Shown here one piece after another: positions 42,621 through 50,742 of a DNA stretch of 64,000 bases. This DNA comes from Caballeronia arvi (lineage in GTDB: Bacteria; Pseudomonadota; Gammaproteobacteria; Burkholderiales; Burkholderiaceae), in the NCBI RefSeq assembly GCF_001544695.2, contig NZ_FCOM02000019.1:60976-124975 (forward strand). The letters run 5' to 3'. Position numbers and translations under genes: made by a program. The notes below the pieces were generated by a model, which ran no database searches, had not been told where the DNA came from, and was given only the letters and a program-made list of their open reading frames with translations. Each line of letters opens with the position of its first letter. Positions within the stretch are counted from its first letter, which is position 1.

Positions 42621-43850
42621 ATGCCCACATCCTCACCGTCGCATCCGGACGCTTCGCCACCCGATTTCCGTTCGCGTGAGTTTCTGCTCGATCACGCATT
42701 GCGCACGATGACCTTCTATCACCCGCACTGCATGGACCCGGCGGGCGGCTTCTACCACTACTACAAGAACGACGGCACGGTCTACGACCGCGCGTCGCGT
42801 CATCTGGTGTCGAGCACGCGCTTCGTCTTCAACTACGCGATGGCGTACAAGCATTTCGGGCTCGATGAATATCGCGGTGGCGTGGCGCATGGCGTCGAAT
42901 ACCTGCGCGAGTTCCATCGCAATCCGCACACGGGCGGCTATGCGTGGACGCTGAACGGCCGCGACGTCACCGATGCGACGAATCATTGCTACGGCCTCGC
43001 TTTCGTCATGCTCGCGTATGCGAAGGCGGTCGAAGCCGGTTTCGACGAAGCGCGCGCGTATCTCGACGAAACCTGGAACGTGATGGAGACGCGCTTCTGG
43101 GACGCGCAGCACGGCCTCTACAAGGACGAAGCAAGCGCGGACTGGCGGGTGTCGGACTATCGCGGCCAGAACGCGAACATGCACACTTGCGAGGCGCTGC
43201 TCGCCGCGTTCGAAGCGACGGGCGAAGCGCGTTATCTCGATCGCGCGGCCTTGCTCGCCGATAACATGGTGAACCGTCAGGCGTCGCTTGCGGGCGGGCT
43301 CGTGTGGGAGCATTACAGGCCAGACTGGTCGATCGACTGGGACTACAACAAGGGCGATCGCAGCAACATCTTCAGGCCGTGGGGCTTTCAGCCGGGACAT
43401 CAGACGGAATGGGCGAAGCTGCTGCTGATCCTCGATCGTCATCGGCCAAATGAGTGGCATGCCGTGCGGGCGCGCGAACTGTTCGACCGCGCGCTGGCGC
43501 TTTCATGGGATCACGAGCACGGCGGCATGGTGTACGGTTTCGATCCCGACGGCAAGTTCTACGACGAGGACAAATACTTCTGGGTTCAGGCGGAATCGTT
43601 TGCAGCGGCGGCCTTGCTCGCGGATCGTGTGCAACGCGACGGCGATGCCGCGCAGGCCGCACGCTACTGGAACGACTACGACCGTCTGTGGACCTATAGC
43701 TGGAAGCATTTCGTCGATCACAAGTGGGGCGCCTGGTATCGCATACTCACGCGCGACAACCGCCAGTACAGCGACGAGAAAAGCCCGGCTGGCAAGACCG
43801 ACTATCACACGATGGGCGCATGTTACGAAGTCCTGAACGTCGTGCGCTGA
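42621..43850 (+). CDS. AGE-family sugar epimerase/isomerase
   Basis: An (alpha/alpha)6-barrel protein of the N-acylglucosamine 2-epimerase superfamily, 409 residues. Sequence pattern is closest to the mannose/sulfoquinovose isomerase (YihS, ManI) branch that interconverts aldoses and ketoses. Likely catalytic or binding histidines lie in TNHCYGLAFVML, NMHTCEALLAAFEATG and FQPGHQTEWAKLL. An aromatic- and Asp-rich region WDYNKGDRSNIFRPWG forms the pocket. Upstream xylulokinase and downstream formaldehyde dehydrogenase are co-directional. Substrate (mannose, lyxose or another sugar) is not resolved. Confidence 0.85.
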   Translation: MPTSSPSHPDASPPDFRSREFLLDHALRTMTFYHPHCMDPAGGFYHYYKNDGTVYDRASRHLVSSTRFVFNYAMAYKHFGLDEYRGGVAHGVEYLREFHRNPHTGGYAWTLNGRDVTDATNHCYGLAFVMLAYAKAVEAGFDEARAYLDETWNVMETRFWDAQHGLYKDEASADWRVSDYRGQNANMHTCEALLAAFEATGEARYLDRAALLADNMVNRQASLAGGLVWEHYRPDWSIDWDYNKGDRSNIFRPWGFQPGHQTEWAKLLLILDRHRPNEWHAVRARELFDRALALSWDHEHGGMVYGFDPDGKFYDEDKYFWVQAESFAAAALLADRVQRDGDAAQAARYWNDYDRLWTYSWKHFVDHKWGAWYRILTRDNRQYSDEKSPAGKTDYHTMGACYEVLNVVR

Positions 43851-43886
43851 AGACATTCAACACATTCATAACCTGGGAGTTCAACG

Positions 43887-44993
43887 ATGAAGACGAAAGC
43901 AGCAATCGCATGGGAAGCCGGCAAGCCGTTGACGATCGAGGAAGTCGATCTCGAAGGTCCGCGCGCGGGTGAAGTGCTGATCGAAGTGAAAGCGACGGGC
44001 ATCTGCCACACCGATTACTACACGCTTTCCGGCGCCGATCCGGAAGGCATTTTCCCTGCGATTCTCGGGCATGAAGGCGCGGGCGTGATCGTGGACGTGG
44101 GGCCGGGCGTCGGCACGTTGAGGAAGGGCGATCACGTCATTCCGCTCTACACGCCGGAATGCCGGCAGTGCAAGTTCTGCCTGTCGCGCAAGACGAATCT
44201 CTGTCAGGCGATTCGTTCGACGCAGGGCAAGGGCCTGATGCCCGATGCGACATCGCGCTTCTCCCTCGATGGCAAGCCGTTGTTCCATTACATGGGGACG
44301 TCGACGTTTTCGAACTACATCGTCGTGCCTGAGATCGCGGTGGCGAAAGTGCGTGAAGACGCGCCGTTCGACAAGATCTGCTACATCGGCTGCGGCGTGA
44401 CGACGGGCGTCGGCGCTGTCGTGTATTCGGCGAAGGTCGAGGCGGGCGCGAATGTCGTCGTGTTCGGTCTCGGCGGCATCGGCCTGAACGTGATTCAGGG
44501 CGCGAAGATGGTCGGCGCGGACAAGATCATCGGTGTCGATATCAATCCGGGGCGTGTGGAACTGGCGAAGAAGTTCGGCATGACGCACTTCATCAACCCG
44601 AAGGAAGTCGAGAACGTCGTCGACCATATCGTGCAGTTGACCGATGGCGGCGCGGATTACTCGTTCGAGTGTGTCGGCAACACCACGCTCATGCGTCAGG
44701 CGCTGGAATGCACGCACAAGGGCTGGGGTCAGTCGTTCATCATCGGCGTGGCGGCGGCGGGTCAGGAAATCAGCACGCGTCCGTTTCAGCTCGTCACCGG
44801 CCGCGAGTGGAAGGGCTCGGCGTTCGGCGGCGCGCGCGGCCGCACGGACGTGCCGAAGATCGTCGACTGGTACATGGAAGGCAAGATCAACATCGATGAT
44901 CTGATTACGCACCATCTGAAGCTGGAGCAGATCAACGACGGCTTCGACCTGATGAAAAAGGGCGAGTCGATCCGCTCGGTCGTCATTTATTGA
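43887..44993 (+). CDS. frmA: S-(hydroxymethyl)glutathione dehydrogenase, class III alcohol dehydrogenase
   Basis: Oxidises the spontaneous adduct of formaldehyde and glutathione to S-formylglutathione with NAD, the first step of glutathione-dependent formaldehyde detoxification. The 368-residue zinc enzyme has catalytic-zinc ligands in GICHTDYYTLSG and LGHEGAGVI. The structural-zinc cysteines are in CRQCKFCLSRKTNLC, the Rossmann motif is GLGGIGLNVIQGA, and the class III signature is CGVTTGVGAV. Start ATG 43887 is preceded by GGGAG. The partner esterase gene follows at once, with a ribosome binding site overlapping this stop region. Confidence 0.95.
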   Translation: MKTKAAIAWEAGKPLTIEEVDLEGPRAGEVLIEVKATGICHTDYYTLSGADPEGIFPAILGHEGAGVIVDVGPGVGTLRKGDHVIPLYTPECRQCKFCLSRKTNLCQAIRSTQGKGLMPDATSRFSLDGKPLFHYMGTSTFSNYIVVPEIAVAKVREDAPFDKICYIGCGVTTGVGAVVYSAKVEAGANVVVFGLGGIGLNVIQGAKMVGADKIIGVDINPGRVELAKKFGMTHFINPKEVENVVDHIVQLTDGGADYSFECVGNTTLMRQALECTHKGWGQSFIIGVAAAGQEISTRPFQLVTGREWKGSAFGGARGRTDVPKIVDWYMEGKINIDDLITHHLKLEQINDGFDLMKKGESIRSVVIY

Positions 44994-45007
44994 GCGAGGA
45001 GAAATCG

Positions 45008-45856
45008 ATGCTGGAACTCGTGGAAGAACATCGTTGCTTCGATGGCGTGCAGCGCGTCTATCGTCACGATTCGCGGACGATCGGCCTGCCGATGCGGTTC
45101 TCCGTTTTTCTGCCTGCGCGGGCGGCGTCGGGAAAGGTGCCGGCGCTGTTTTATCTCGCCGGTCTCACGTGCACCGAAGAGACGTTTCCGATCAAGGCGG
45201 GCGCGCAGCGTTACGCCGCCGAGCATGGCATCGCACTGATCGCGCCGGACACGAGCCCGCGCGGCGCGGATATTCCCGGCGAGAAAGATGCGTGGGATTT
45301 CGGCGTCGGTGCGGGGTTCTATGTCGATGCGACGCGCGAGCCTTGGGCGCAGCGTTATCGGATGTATTCGTATGTGACGCAGGAGTTGCGGGACGTGGTG
45401 CTTGCGGAGTTGCCGGTGCGGGAGGATCGCATCGGTATCTTCGGGCATTCGATGGGCGGGCATGGTGCGCTCGTTCTTGCCTTGCGCAATCCGGGTCTTT
45501 ATCGCAGTGTGTCGGCGTTTGCGCCGATTGCGGCGCCTTCGTTGTGTCCTTGGGGCGTGAAGGCTTTCACGGGCTATCTTGGCGATGATCGCGCGGCTTG
45601 GGCGCAATACGATGCCAGTGAGTTGATTAAGAGCGATGCGGCGGCGCGGTTCGAAGGCGGTATTCTCATCGATCAGGGACTGGCTGATCAGTTTCTCGCG
45701 GAGCAGCTTTATCCCGAGGTGTTCGAGCGCAATGCGCTAGCTGCGGGGCATAAGGTGACCGTGCGGCGGCATGAAGGTTATGACCACGGGTACTTCTTTA
45801 TTTCGACGTTCGTCGGGGAGCATGTCGCGCATCATGCGCGGGTTTTGTGTGGGTGA
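45008..45856 (+). CDS. fghA: S-formylglutathione hydrolase
   Basis: Esterase D-type serine hydrolase that releases formate and glutathione from S-formylglutathione. The product from ATG 45008 is 282 residues. Key features are FLPARAA, YLAGLTCTEETF with the oxyanion region, the nucleophile elbow GHSMGGHGAL, and the C-terminal catalytic histidine in YDHGYFFI. AGGAG precedes ATG 45008; a TTG at 44990 is in frame but would overlap the frmA stop. The stop codon is immediately followed by a T-rich tract that is the outer end of palindromic element A. Confidence 0.94.
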   Translation: MLELVEEHRCFDGVQRVYRHDSRTIGLPMRFSVFLPARAASGKVPALFYLAGLTCTEETFPIKAGAQRYAAEHGIALIAPDTSPRGADIPGEKDAWDFGVGAGFYVDATREPWAQRYRMYSYVTQELRDVVLAELPVREDRIGIFGHSMGGHGALVLALRNPGLYRSVSAFAPIAAPSLCPWGVKAFTGYLGDDRAAWAQYDASELIKSDAAARFEGGILIDQGLADQFLAEQLYPEVFERNALAAGHKVTVRRHEGYDHGYFFISTFVGEHVAHHARVLCG

Positions 45857-46583
45857 TTTTTTGGTTTTTGTTGTTGCTTTCTTTGGCGTGGAATCCTGAT
45901 TTCGCGGTGGTTTATTAGCGTTGCCCCTGTGCGGGGCGGCACCTACTTTCTTTGCTGCTGCAAAGAAAGTAGGCAAAGAAAGCAGCTCTCCCCATCCTAA
46001 GCACTTCACGCCGGCCGCGGCACAGGCGATTGGCTGAATGGCACCCAGAGTAGCGAGTTTTCTCACAAAACTCGCCGGGCTTGGATCGCGCACGGTCTGA
46101 CACATCGCACCGCATTACTGACTGGTTCAGCACCTTATAGCTCCGGCCCGCTTCGCGGCCGACGGGTCAATCGGGTTTGCGTGCGCTTCTGCGCTAATGC
46201 GTCCATCTCACCGCAGTCGTGAACTGTTGGTTTCCCTTGCATGCCCTTCGGCAGCGCGCAGCGCTGTGCCGGAGCTATTTCTGCTGAACCAGCATGCTTA
46301 ACGTTATCGGGCGGCAGACCGTGCGCGATCCACGCCGCGTTAGACCTTCGAGAACACTCGCTACTCCGGGTTCCATTCAGCCAATCGCCTGTGCCGCGGC
46401 CGGTGTGAAGTGCTCAGGCTGGGGATAGCTGTTTCTTTGGTTACTTTCTTTGCGTCGACCAGAGTTGGCGCTTTAGCGCTTACTCTGGTCCCGAGCAAAG
46501 AAAGTGACTGCCGCCCCGCATAGGGGCGAAGCTAATAAACCAACACCAAAACGGGATCCGGCGAAAACAAAACAAAAAACCCC
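45857..46583. repeat. Large imperfect palindromic intergenic element, copy A
   Basis: The whole 727-bp gap between the stops of convergent fghA and znuB. The left arm (from about 45890) and right arm (to about 46559) are inverted copies of each other. Each arm includes in outside-to-inside order a T-rich end, GGTTTATTAGC, a GCCCC/GGGGC hairpin, a hairpin with stem ACTTTCTTTG/CAAAGAAAGT, the block GCCGCGGCACAGGCGATTGG (intact in this form on the left), CGCGCACGGTCTG, and GGTTCAGCA near the centre. In the right arm the loop of the second hairpin is replaced by another hairpin (46457-46490). Not a known mobile element to me, and no transposase gene is present. Confidence 0.85.
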
Positions 46584-47372
46584 TCAATGCCCCCGCCGCC
46601 CGAGCAAACTCGCGCCATACACAAGCGCCGCAAGCATGGTGATCCAGAAACTCGTCGGCCAGTCGGTGTAATAGGCGAGTGTGAGCCCGACCCAGGCTTG
46701 CCCGAGCGCGAACATCGCCGCAAGCATCAACCCCGACGATAAACGTGTCGTCACGTTCTGCGCCGCCGCCGCCGGTCCGACCATCAACGCAAAAACCAGC
46801 AACACCCCAACGATCTGCGTACAAGCCGCAACCGCGAGCGCAGTGATCGCGAGAAACAGCACCGATACGAGCCGCAGCGACACACCCTTTGCTTCCGCAA
46901 GCTCCGGCTGCAACGACGCAAACAACAGCGGCCGCATGATGAACGCCAACGCCCCGAGGCTCACGACGGCAAGCCCCGCCAGCACGACCAGCGTTTCATG
47001 GCTCACGCCAAGCACGTTGCCAAATAAAAGCGCCGTGGCCTGCGTCGCATACGCGGTGAAGAAATGCAGAAAGAGCAACCCAAACCCGAGCGAAAGCGAA
47101 AGAATCACGCCGATCGCGACATCGCGGCCCGACAGACGCTCGCCGAGCGCGCCCATGCCGACACCCGCCGCGAGCGTGAAGCCGACCATGCCCCAGAGCG
47201 GCGGCATGCCGAGCAGCACCGCGCCTGTCGCGCCCGTGAAGCCGACGTGCGATAACGCGTGCCCCGCGAACGTCTGCCCGCGCAGCACGAGAAAGTATCC
47301 GACGATCCCCGCCAGCACCGCGACGATCCCCGACGCCGCGAAGGCGTTCACCATGAAGTCGTATTCGAACAT
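46584..47372 (-). CDS. znuB: Zinc ABC transporter permease
   Basis: Inner-membrane permease of the ABC-3 family that carries zinc into the cytoplasm with ZnuC and the binding protein ZnuA. The 262-residue product has about eight membrane segments. The family motif LRGQTFAGHALSHVGFTGATGA (broken over the first loop) and LVFALMVGPAAAAQNVT are visible. It is the last gene of the order zur, znuA, znuC, znuB, starting eight bases after znuC. Its stop is directly followed on the minus strand by a T-rich tract belonging to palindromic element A. Confidence 0.92.
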   Translation of the reverse strand: MFEYDFMVNAFAASGIVAVLAGIVGYFLVLRGQTFAGHALSHVGFTGATGAVLLGMPPLWGMVGFTLAAGVGMGALGERLSGRDVAIGVILSLSLGFGLLFLHFFTAYATQATALLFGNVLGVSHETLVVLAGLAVVSLGALAFIMRPLLFASLQPELAEAKGVSLRLVSVLFLAITALAVAACTQIVGVLLVFALMVGPAAAAQNVTTRLSSGLMLAAMFALGQAWVGLTLAYYTDWPTSFWITMLAALVYGASLLGRRGH

Positions 47373-47380
47373 TGCGCTTT

Positions 47381-48268
47381 CTACTTGGCGTGACTGTGAC
47401 TGTGACCGTGATCGTGCTCATGACCGTGGTCATGCTCGTGCTCGTGTTCGTCGCCTTCTTCGTGCGCATGATCGAGCTTGTCGATCTCGACATCGCCCGA
47501 CATCACGAAGATGCGCCCATTCACGCGCATCACGTCGATGGGCGAGCCGTACAGCCGCGAGAGCACCGGCTTCGAAATGACCTCGTCGACGGTGCCGAGC
47601 GCCGCCCGCCCGCTGCCGAGATAGAGCACGCGGTCGAGCGAATTCAATAACGGATTGAGCTCGTGCGCGGAGAACAGCACGGTGATGTTCAGTTCGCGCT
47701 GCACGCGCCGCACGAGTTCGACGACGCCCGTCTGATGCCGCGGATCGAGACTGATGAGCGGTTCATCGAGCAGCAGCAGCCGCGGATTGCCGAGCAGACA
47801 TTGCGCGAGAAGAAGCCGCTGGCGCTCTCCGCCCGACAGTTCCGACAGCGGACGCGATGCCAGTTGATGTGCACCGACCAGCTCGAGCACGCGCTCGACA
47901 TCCGCACGGATGCGCGCATTGCGATGCGGCAGCCCCCAGTGATGCCCGTCCGCCGCCATCGCGACGAAATCGCGGCCGAGCACGCGGCGGTTGGCAAGGC
48001 CGGTGCGGATCTGCGGCATATAGCCGATCGACGCATTGCCACGCACGACCGCCTCGCCGTTCACGCGGATCGATCCGCTCTTGAGTGGCACGAGCCCGAG
48101 CAGCGCGCGCATCAGCGTGGTCTTGCCCGCGCCGTTCGGTCCGAGCACGCCGATGAACTCGCCGTTGCGCACGGTGAAGCTGGTGTCGTTGAGAATCTCG
48201 CGGCCGCCGAGCGCGAGCGTCACGCGGTCGACTTCGAGCGCGGCTTGCGTCGTTGTTGCGGCGTTCAT
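47381..48268 (-). CDS. znuC: Zinc ABC transporter ATP-binding protein with His-rich tail
   Basis: ABC ATPase energising zinc uptake, 295 residues from ATG 48268. Walker A is GPNGAGKT (residues 43-50), the signature is LSGGERQR, and Walker B is RLLLLDEP. The last 29 residues are extremely rich in His, Glu and Asp (from HAHEEGDEHEHEH to GHSHSHAK) and lie outside the ATPase fold, probably binding zinc on the cytoplasmic side. The start overlaps the znuA stop (ATGA), so translation is coupled. A frame open to 48880 is only a shadow over znuA. An ATG three codons upstream is possible. Confidence 0.94.
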   Translation of the reverse strand: MNAATTTQAALEVDRVTLALGGREILNDTSFTVRNGEFIGVLGPNGAGKTTLMRALLGLVPLKSGSIRVNGEAVVRGNASIGYMPQIRTGLANRRVLGRDFVAMAADGHHWGLPHRNARIRADVERVLELVGAHQLASRPLSELSGGERQRLLLAQCLLGNPRLLLLDEPLISLDPRHQTGVVELVRRVQRELNITVLFSAHELNPLLNSLDRVLYLGSGRAALGTVDEVISKPVLSRLYGSPIDVMRVNGRIFVMSGDVEIDKLDHAHEEGDEHEHEHDHGHEHDHGHSHSHAK

Positions 48269-49164
48269 CGTTGCCATCCTTGCAGCGCGCCCGCGAGCGC
48301 GTCGAGCTGCGACTGCATCCATTGCTGATATGTCTTCTTCGCGGGCAAGGTTTCCGTCACGCTGACGCTCGGCACATGCGCGTCCTTCGCGACGTCGAGC
48401 AGCCGCTTCGTCAGCGCGCCCGTCGCCTGGCTGTTGTAGATGAGCACGTGCACGCGACGCTCGCGCAGGTCTTTTTCGAACGCGGCGATATCGGCGGCGC
48501 TCGGCTCGGTCTCGTTCATCTCCGCCATCTGGAAGCGCTGATTGCGCATCTCGAAGCCGATCGCATCGGCCATGTAGCCGAACACCGGCTCGGTCGCGGT
48601 GACCGGCACGCCTTTGTAGTGCGCCTTCATCTGCGCGACGCTCGCGTCGATGGGCTTCAGCGTGTCGAGAAAGGCCGCGAGGCGCGCGTCGTAATCGCTC
48701 TTGTGCGACGGGTCCGCGCTCGACAAATACGCGCTCACCGCTTTTGCGACGGCAGGCATCGTCGACGGGTCGTACCAGAGATGCGGATTGTCGCCGGCCT
48801 TCTTGCCGACGAGCTGCGCCGCGACAATCACCGTGCGCTTGTCGCTGCTTCGCGATACCGCGAGCAGCTTCTCCATCCACGGATCGTAGTCCGCGCCGTT
48901 ATAGACGACGAGCGCCGCGTGCTGCAATAAACGCGCGGTCTTCGGGCTTGCTTCGAAGAGATGCGGGTCCTGGTCCGGATTGTTGAGGATGCTCGTCACC
49001 TGCACGTGATCGCCGCCGAGCTGACGGATGACATCGCCGTAAAAATTCTCTGCGGCGACGACCGGCACACGCGCCGACTGCACCGATGGCGACGATTGCG
49101 CCGAAGCCACATTGCAGAAGCCGAGCGCGATGGCGAAGCAGGTCAGGACGTGCGCGAATTTCAT
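48265..49164 (-). CDS. znuA: Zinc ABC transporter periplasmic binding protein
   Basis: Cluster A-I metal-binding protein, 299 residues from ATG 49164, which has AGAGGAA upstream. A signal peptide ends near NVASAQ. Metal ligands expected for the family are seen in DQDPHLFEASP and GDNPHLWYDP, with acidic ligands further on. Unlike many ZnuA proteins it has no His-rich loop between the two lobes; in this operon that role may have moved to the ZnuC tail. Position directly downstream of the Fur-family gene and a Zur-like site supports zinc over manganese. It overlaps znuC by four bases. Confidence 0.92.
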   Translation of the reverse strand: MKFAHVLTCFAIALGFCNVASAQSSPSVQSARVPVVAAENFYGDVIRQLGGDHVQVTSILNNPDQDPHLFEASPKTARLLQHAALVVYNGADYDPWMEKLLAVSRSSDKRTVIVAAQLVGKKAGDNPHLWYDPSTMPAVAKAVSAYLSSADPSHKSDYDARLAAFLDTLKPIDASVAQMKAHYKGVPVTATEPVFGYMADAIGFEMRNQRFQMAEMNETEPSAADIAAFEKDLRERRVHVLIYNSQATGALTKRLLDVAKDAHVPSVSVTETLPAKKTYQQWMQSQLDALAGALQGWQR

Positions 49165-49198
49165 CGAGTTCCTCTTGTTATGGTGATGGGTCACGTGC

Positions 49199-49657
49199 TC
49201 AGACATCGCGATGCTTCTTCTGACAGTCGGCGCACAGCCCGCTCAACTCGACGACCTGGTGATGCACCTGAAAGCCGTGCGCGGGCGGGCTCGCGGACAG
49301 CGACGAAGCAAGCTCGCGGCCCTGGATTTCGAGCGTGTTGCCGCATTCGTCGCAGATGAGGAACTGGCTCTCGTGCGGCTTGCCCGCGTCGCAGCACGCG
49401 ATGAACGCGTTCTTCGATTCGATGCGATGCACGAAGCCGTTCTCGACCAGAAAGTCCAGCGCGCGATACACGGTAGTCGGCGGCACGCGCGCGCCGCGTT
49501 GCGGCTCCATCGCGTCGATGAGGTCGTAGGCGCCGATCGGCTTGTGCGCCTTCAGCACGAGTTCGTACACCTGGCGGCGCAGCGGAGTGAGCGCGACGCC
49601 GCGTTCGGCGGAGAGGGCTTCGGCGCGGGCCAGCATGGTTTCGACGGATGCGGTCAT
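49199..49657 (-). CDS. zur: Fur-family zinc uptake regulator
   Basis: Zinc-sensing repressor of the Fur family, 152 residues from ATG 49657. The winged helix includes LTPLRRQVYELVLKAHKPIGAY and the recognition region VPPTTVYRALDFLVENG. Structural zinc ligands are the pairs CDECGN and CADCQKKH; sensory ligands include HGFQVHHQVVELSGLC. An in-frame ATG 11 codons upstream is less likely. It is the first gene of the zur-znuACB operon and 34 bases before znuA. A palindromic TGATA/TATCA site at 49709-49723 in the promoter region may be its operator. Confidence 0.93.
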   Translation of the reverse strand: MTASVETMLARAEALSAERGVALTPLRRQVYELVLKAHKPIGAYDLIDAMEPQRGARVPPTTVYRALDFLVENGFVHRIESKNAFIACCDAGKPHESQFLICDECGNTLEIQGRELASSLSASPPAHGFQVHHQVVELSGLCADCQKKHRDV

Positions 49658-49708
49658 GTCATGACGGCCACGGTGACGCGGCCTCGGCAAGGTAGGACGA
49701 TTTGGCGA

Positions 49709-49723
49709 TGATATAACGTATCA
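49709..49723. promoter_or_regulatory. Candidate Zur box
   Basis: TGATA, a five-base spacer TAACG, and TATCA form an inverted repeat with the A/T-rich core (GATATAAC) usual for Zur sites. It lies 52 bases upstream of the zur ATG. Confidence 0.5.
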
Positions 49724-49881
49724 CACCATCATGCACACCCCGGGGTGCTTCTTTCTTCATCGACGCGGAACGTCGCTTGCTCTGCGAAGCCTTGCCAGAC
49801 GGGTTTTCCCGAGGTTCCGGACGATTGCGCGATGCAGCATCGAAACCTTTGCCGATGCCTTGACACGATCACGCACAGCGC

Positions 49882-49920
49882 CGATCATTCGATCAAACAG
49901 CGAGCAATTGTTCATTCGCG
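49882..49920 (+). promoter_or_regulatory. Conserved polyol-regulon operator, copy 1
   Basis: A 39-bp segment that matches the segment at 61931-61969 (read on the minus strand) at 30 positions, including the first 14 (CGATCATTCGATCA). CGATCA occurs twice with a two-base spacer, and TCATTC recurs near the end. It lies 49 bases before the SDR gene. The likely reader is the SorC-type regulator encoded at 57100. Confidence 0.65.
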
Positions 49921-49968
49921 GAGCGTTCGCTCACTGCGAGAGGGCGAGGCAAAAACTCGGAGACATCG

Positions 49969-50742
49969 GTGAGACTGAAAGAGAAGGTCGCCATCATCAC
50001 GGGCGCCGCGAGCGGCATCGGCGAGGCTGTCGCGCGGCGCTATCTGGAGGAAGGTGCGCGGGTCGTCGTCGTCGACGTGAAGGACGAGCAGGACATGGCG
50101 CAGCGCTTCGCCGACGTCTCGGCGCACGTGCTCGCGCTGAAGGCCGACGTCACGCGCCGCGACGACATCGAGCGCATCGTTGCGCGCACCGTCGAGCGTT
50201 TCGGCGGCATCGACATTCTCTTCAACAACGCGGCGCTTTTCGACATGCGCCCGATCCTCGACGAATCCTGGGACGTCTACGACCGCCTCTTCGCGGTCAA
50301 CGTCAAAGGCATGTTCTTTCTGATGCAGGCCGTCGCGAAGCGCATGGTCGAGCAAGGGCGCGGCGGTAAGGTCATCAATATGTCATCGCAGGCCGGGCGG
50401 CGCGGCGAAGCGCTCGTGTCGCATTACTGCGCGACCAAGGCGGCGGTGATCAGCTACACGCAATCGGCGGCGCTCGCGCTCGCGAAAGAGCGCATCAACG
50501 TGAACGGCATCGCGCCGGGCGTCGTCGATACACCCATGTGGAACGAGGTCGATGCGCTCTTTGCGCGCTACGAGAATCGTCCGCTTGGCGAGAAGAAACG
50601 GCTCGTCGGCGAGGAAGTGCCGCTCGGGCGCATGGGCTCGCCCGCCGATCTGACGGGCGCGGCGCTCTTTCTGGCGTCATCGGATGCGGACTACATCACC
50701 GCGCAGACGATCAACGTCGACGGCGGCAACTGGATGAGTTGA
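49969..50742 (+). CDS. SDR-family polyol dehydrogenase
   Basis: Classical short-chain dehydrogenase of 257 residues, probably oxidising sorbitol, galactitol or a related polyol, judged by its place in front of a SmoEFG-type importer. NAD-binding motif TGAASGIG lies at residues 11-18, Asp36 in VVVVDVKD favours NAD over NADP, and NNAA follows. The catalytic residues are Ser140, Tyr153 and Lys157 (YCATKAA). The C-terminal ITAQTINVDGGNWMS is typical. The start is GTG 49969 with CGGAGA upstream; no ATG is near. The conserved operator lies 49 bases before it. It is related to, but not certainly, PolS/SmoS. Confidence 0.87.
   Translation: MRLKEKVAIITGAASGIGEAVARRYLEEGARVVVVDVKDEQDMAQRFADVSAHVLALKADVTRRDDIERIVARTVERFGGIDILFNNAALFDMRPILDESWDVYDRLFAVNVKGMFFLMQAVAKRMVEQGRGGKVINMSSQAGRRGEALVSHYCATKAAVISYTQSAALALAKERINVNGIAPGVVDTPMWNEVDALFARYENRPLGEKKRLVGEEVPLGRMGSPADLTGAALFLASSDADYITAQTINVDGGNWMS

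Larger units (their letters stand above)
49658..49968. other. Divergent control region of zur and the SDR polyol dehydrogenase gene
   Basis: A 311-bp gap containing a Zur-like site (49709-49723) on the zur side and the conserved 39-bp polyol operator (49882-49920) on the dehydrogenase side. Nothing else gene-like. Confidence 0.65.

Noticed and set aside
45737..46105. Minus-strand frame over fghA and element A encoding a peptide with TFFAAAKKV
   Set aside because: The conserved peptide follows from the conserved hairpin sequence of the palindromic element. The right arm of the same element has an in-frame stop, so coding conservation is not supported.
45909..46541. Element A considered as a CRISPR array or integron
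   Set aside because: There are no regularly spaced direct repeats, no spacers, no cas or integrase genes; the structure is two inverted arms.
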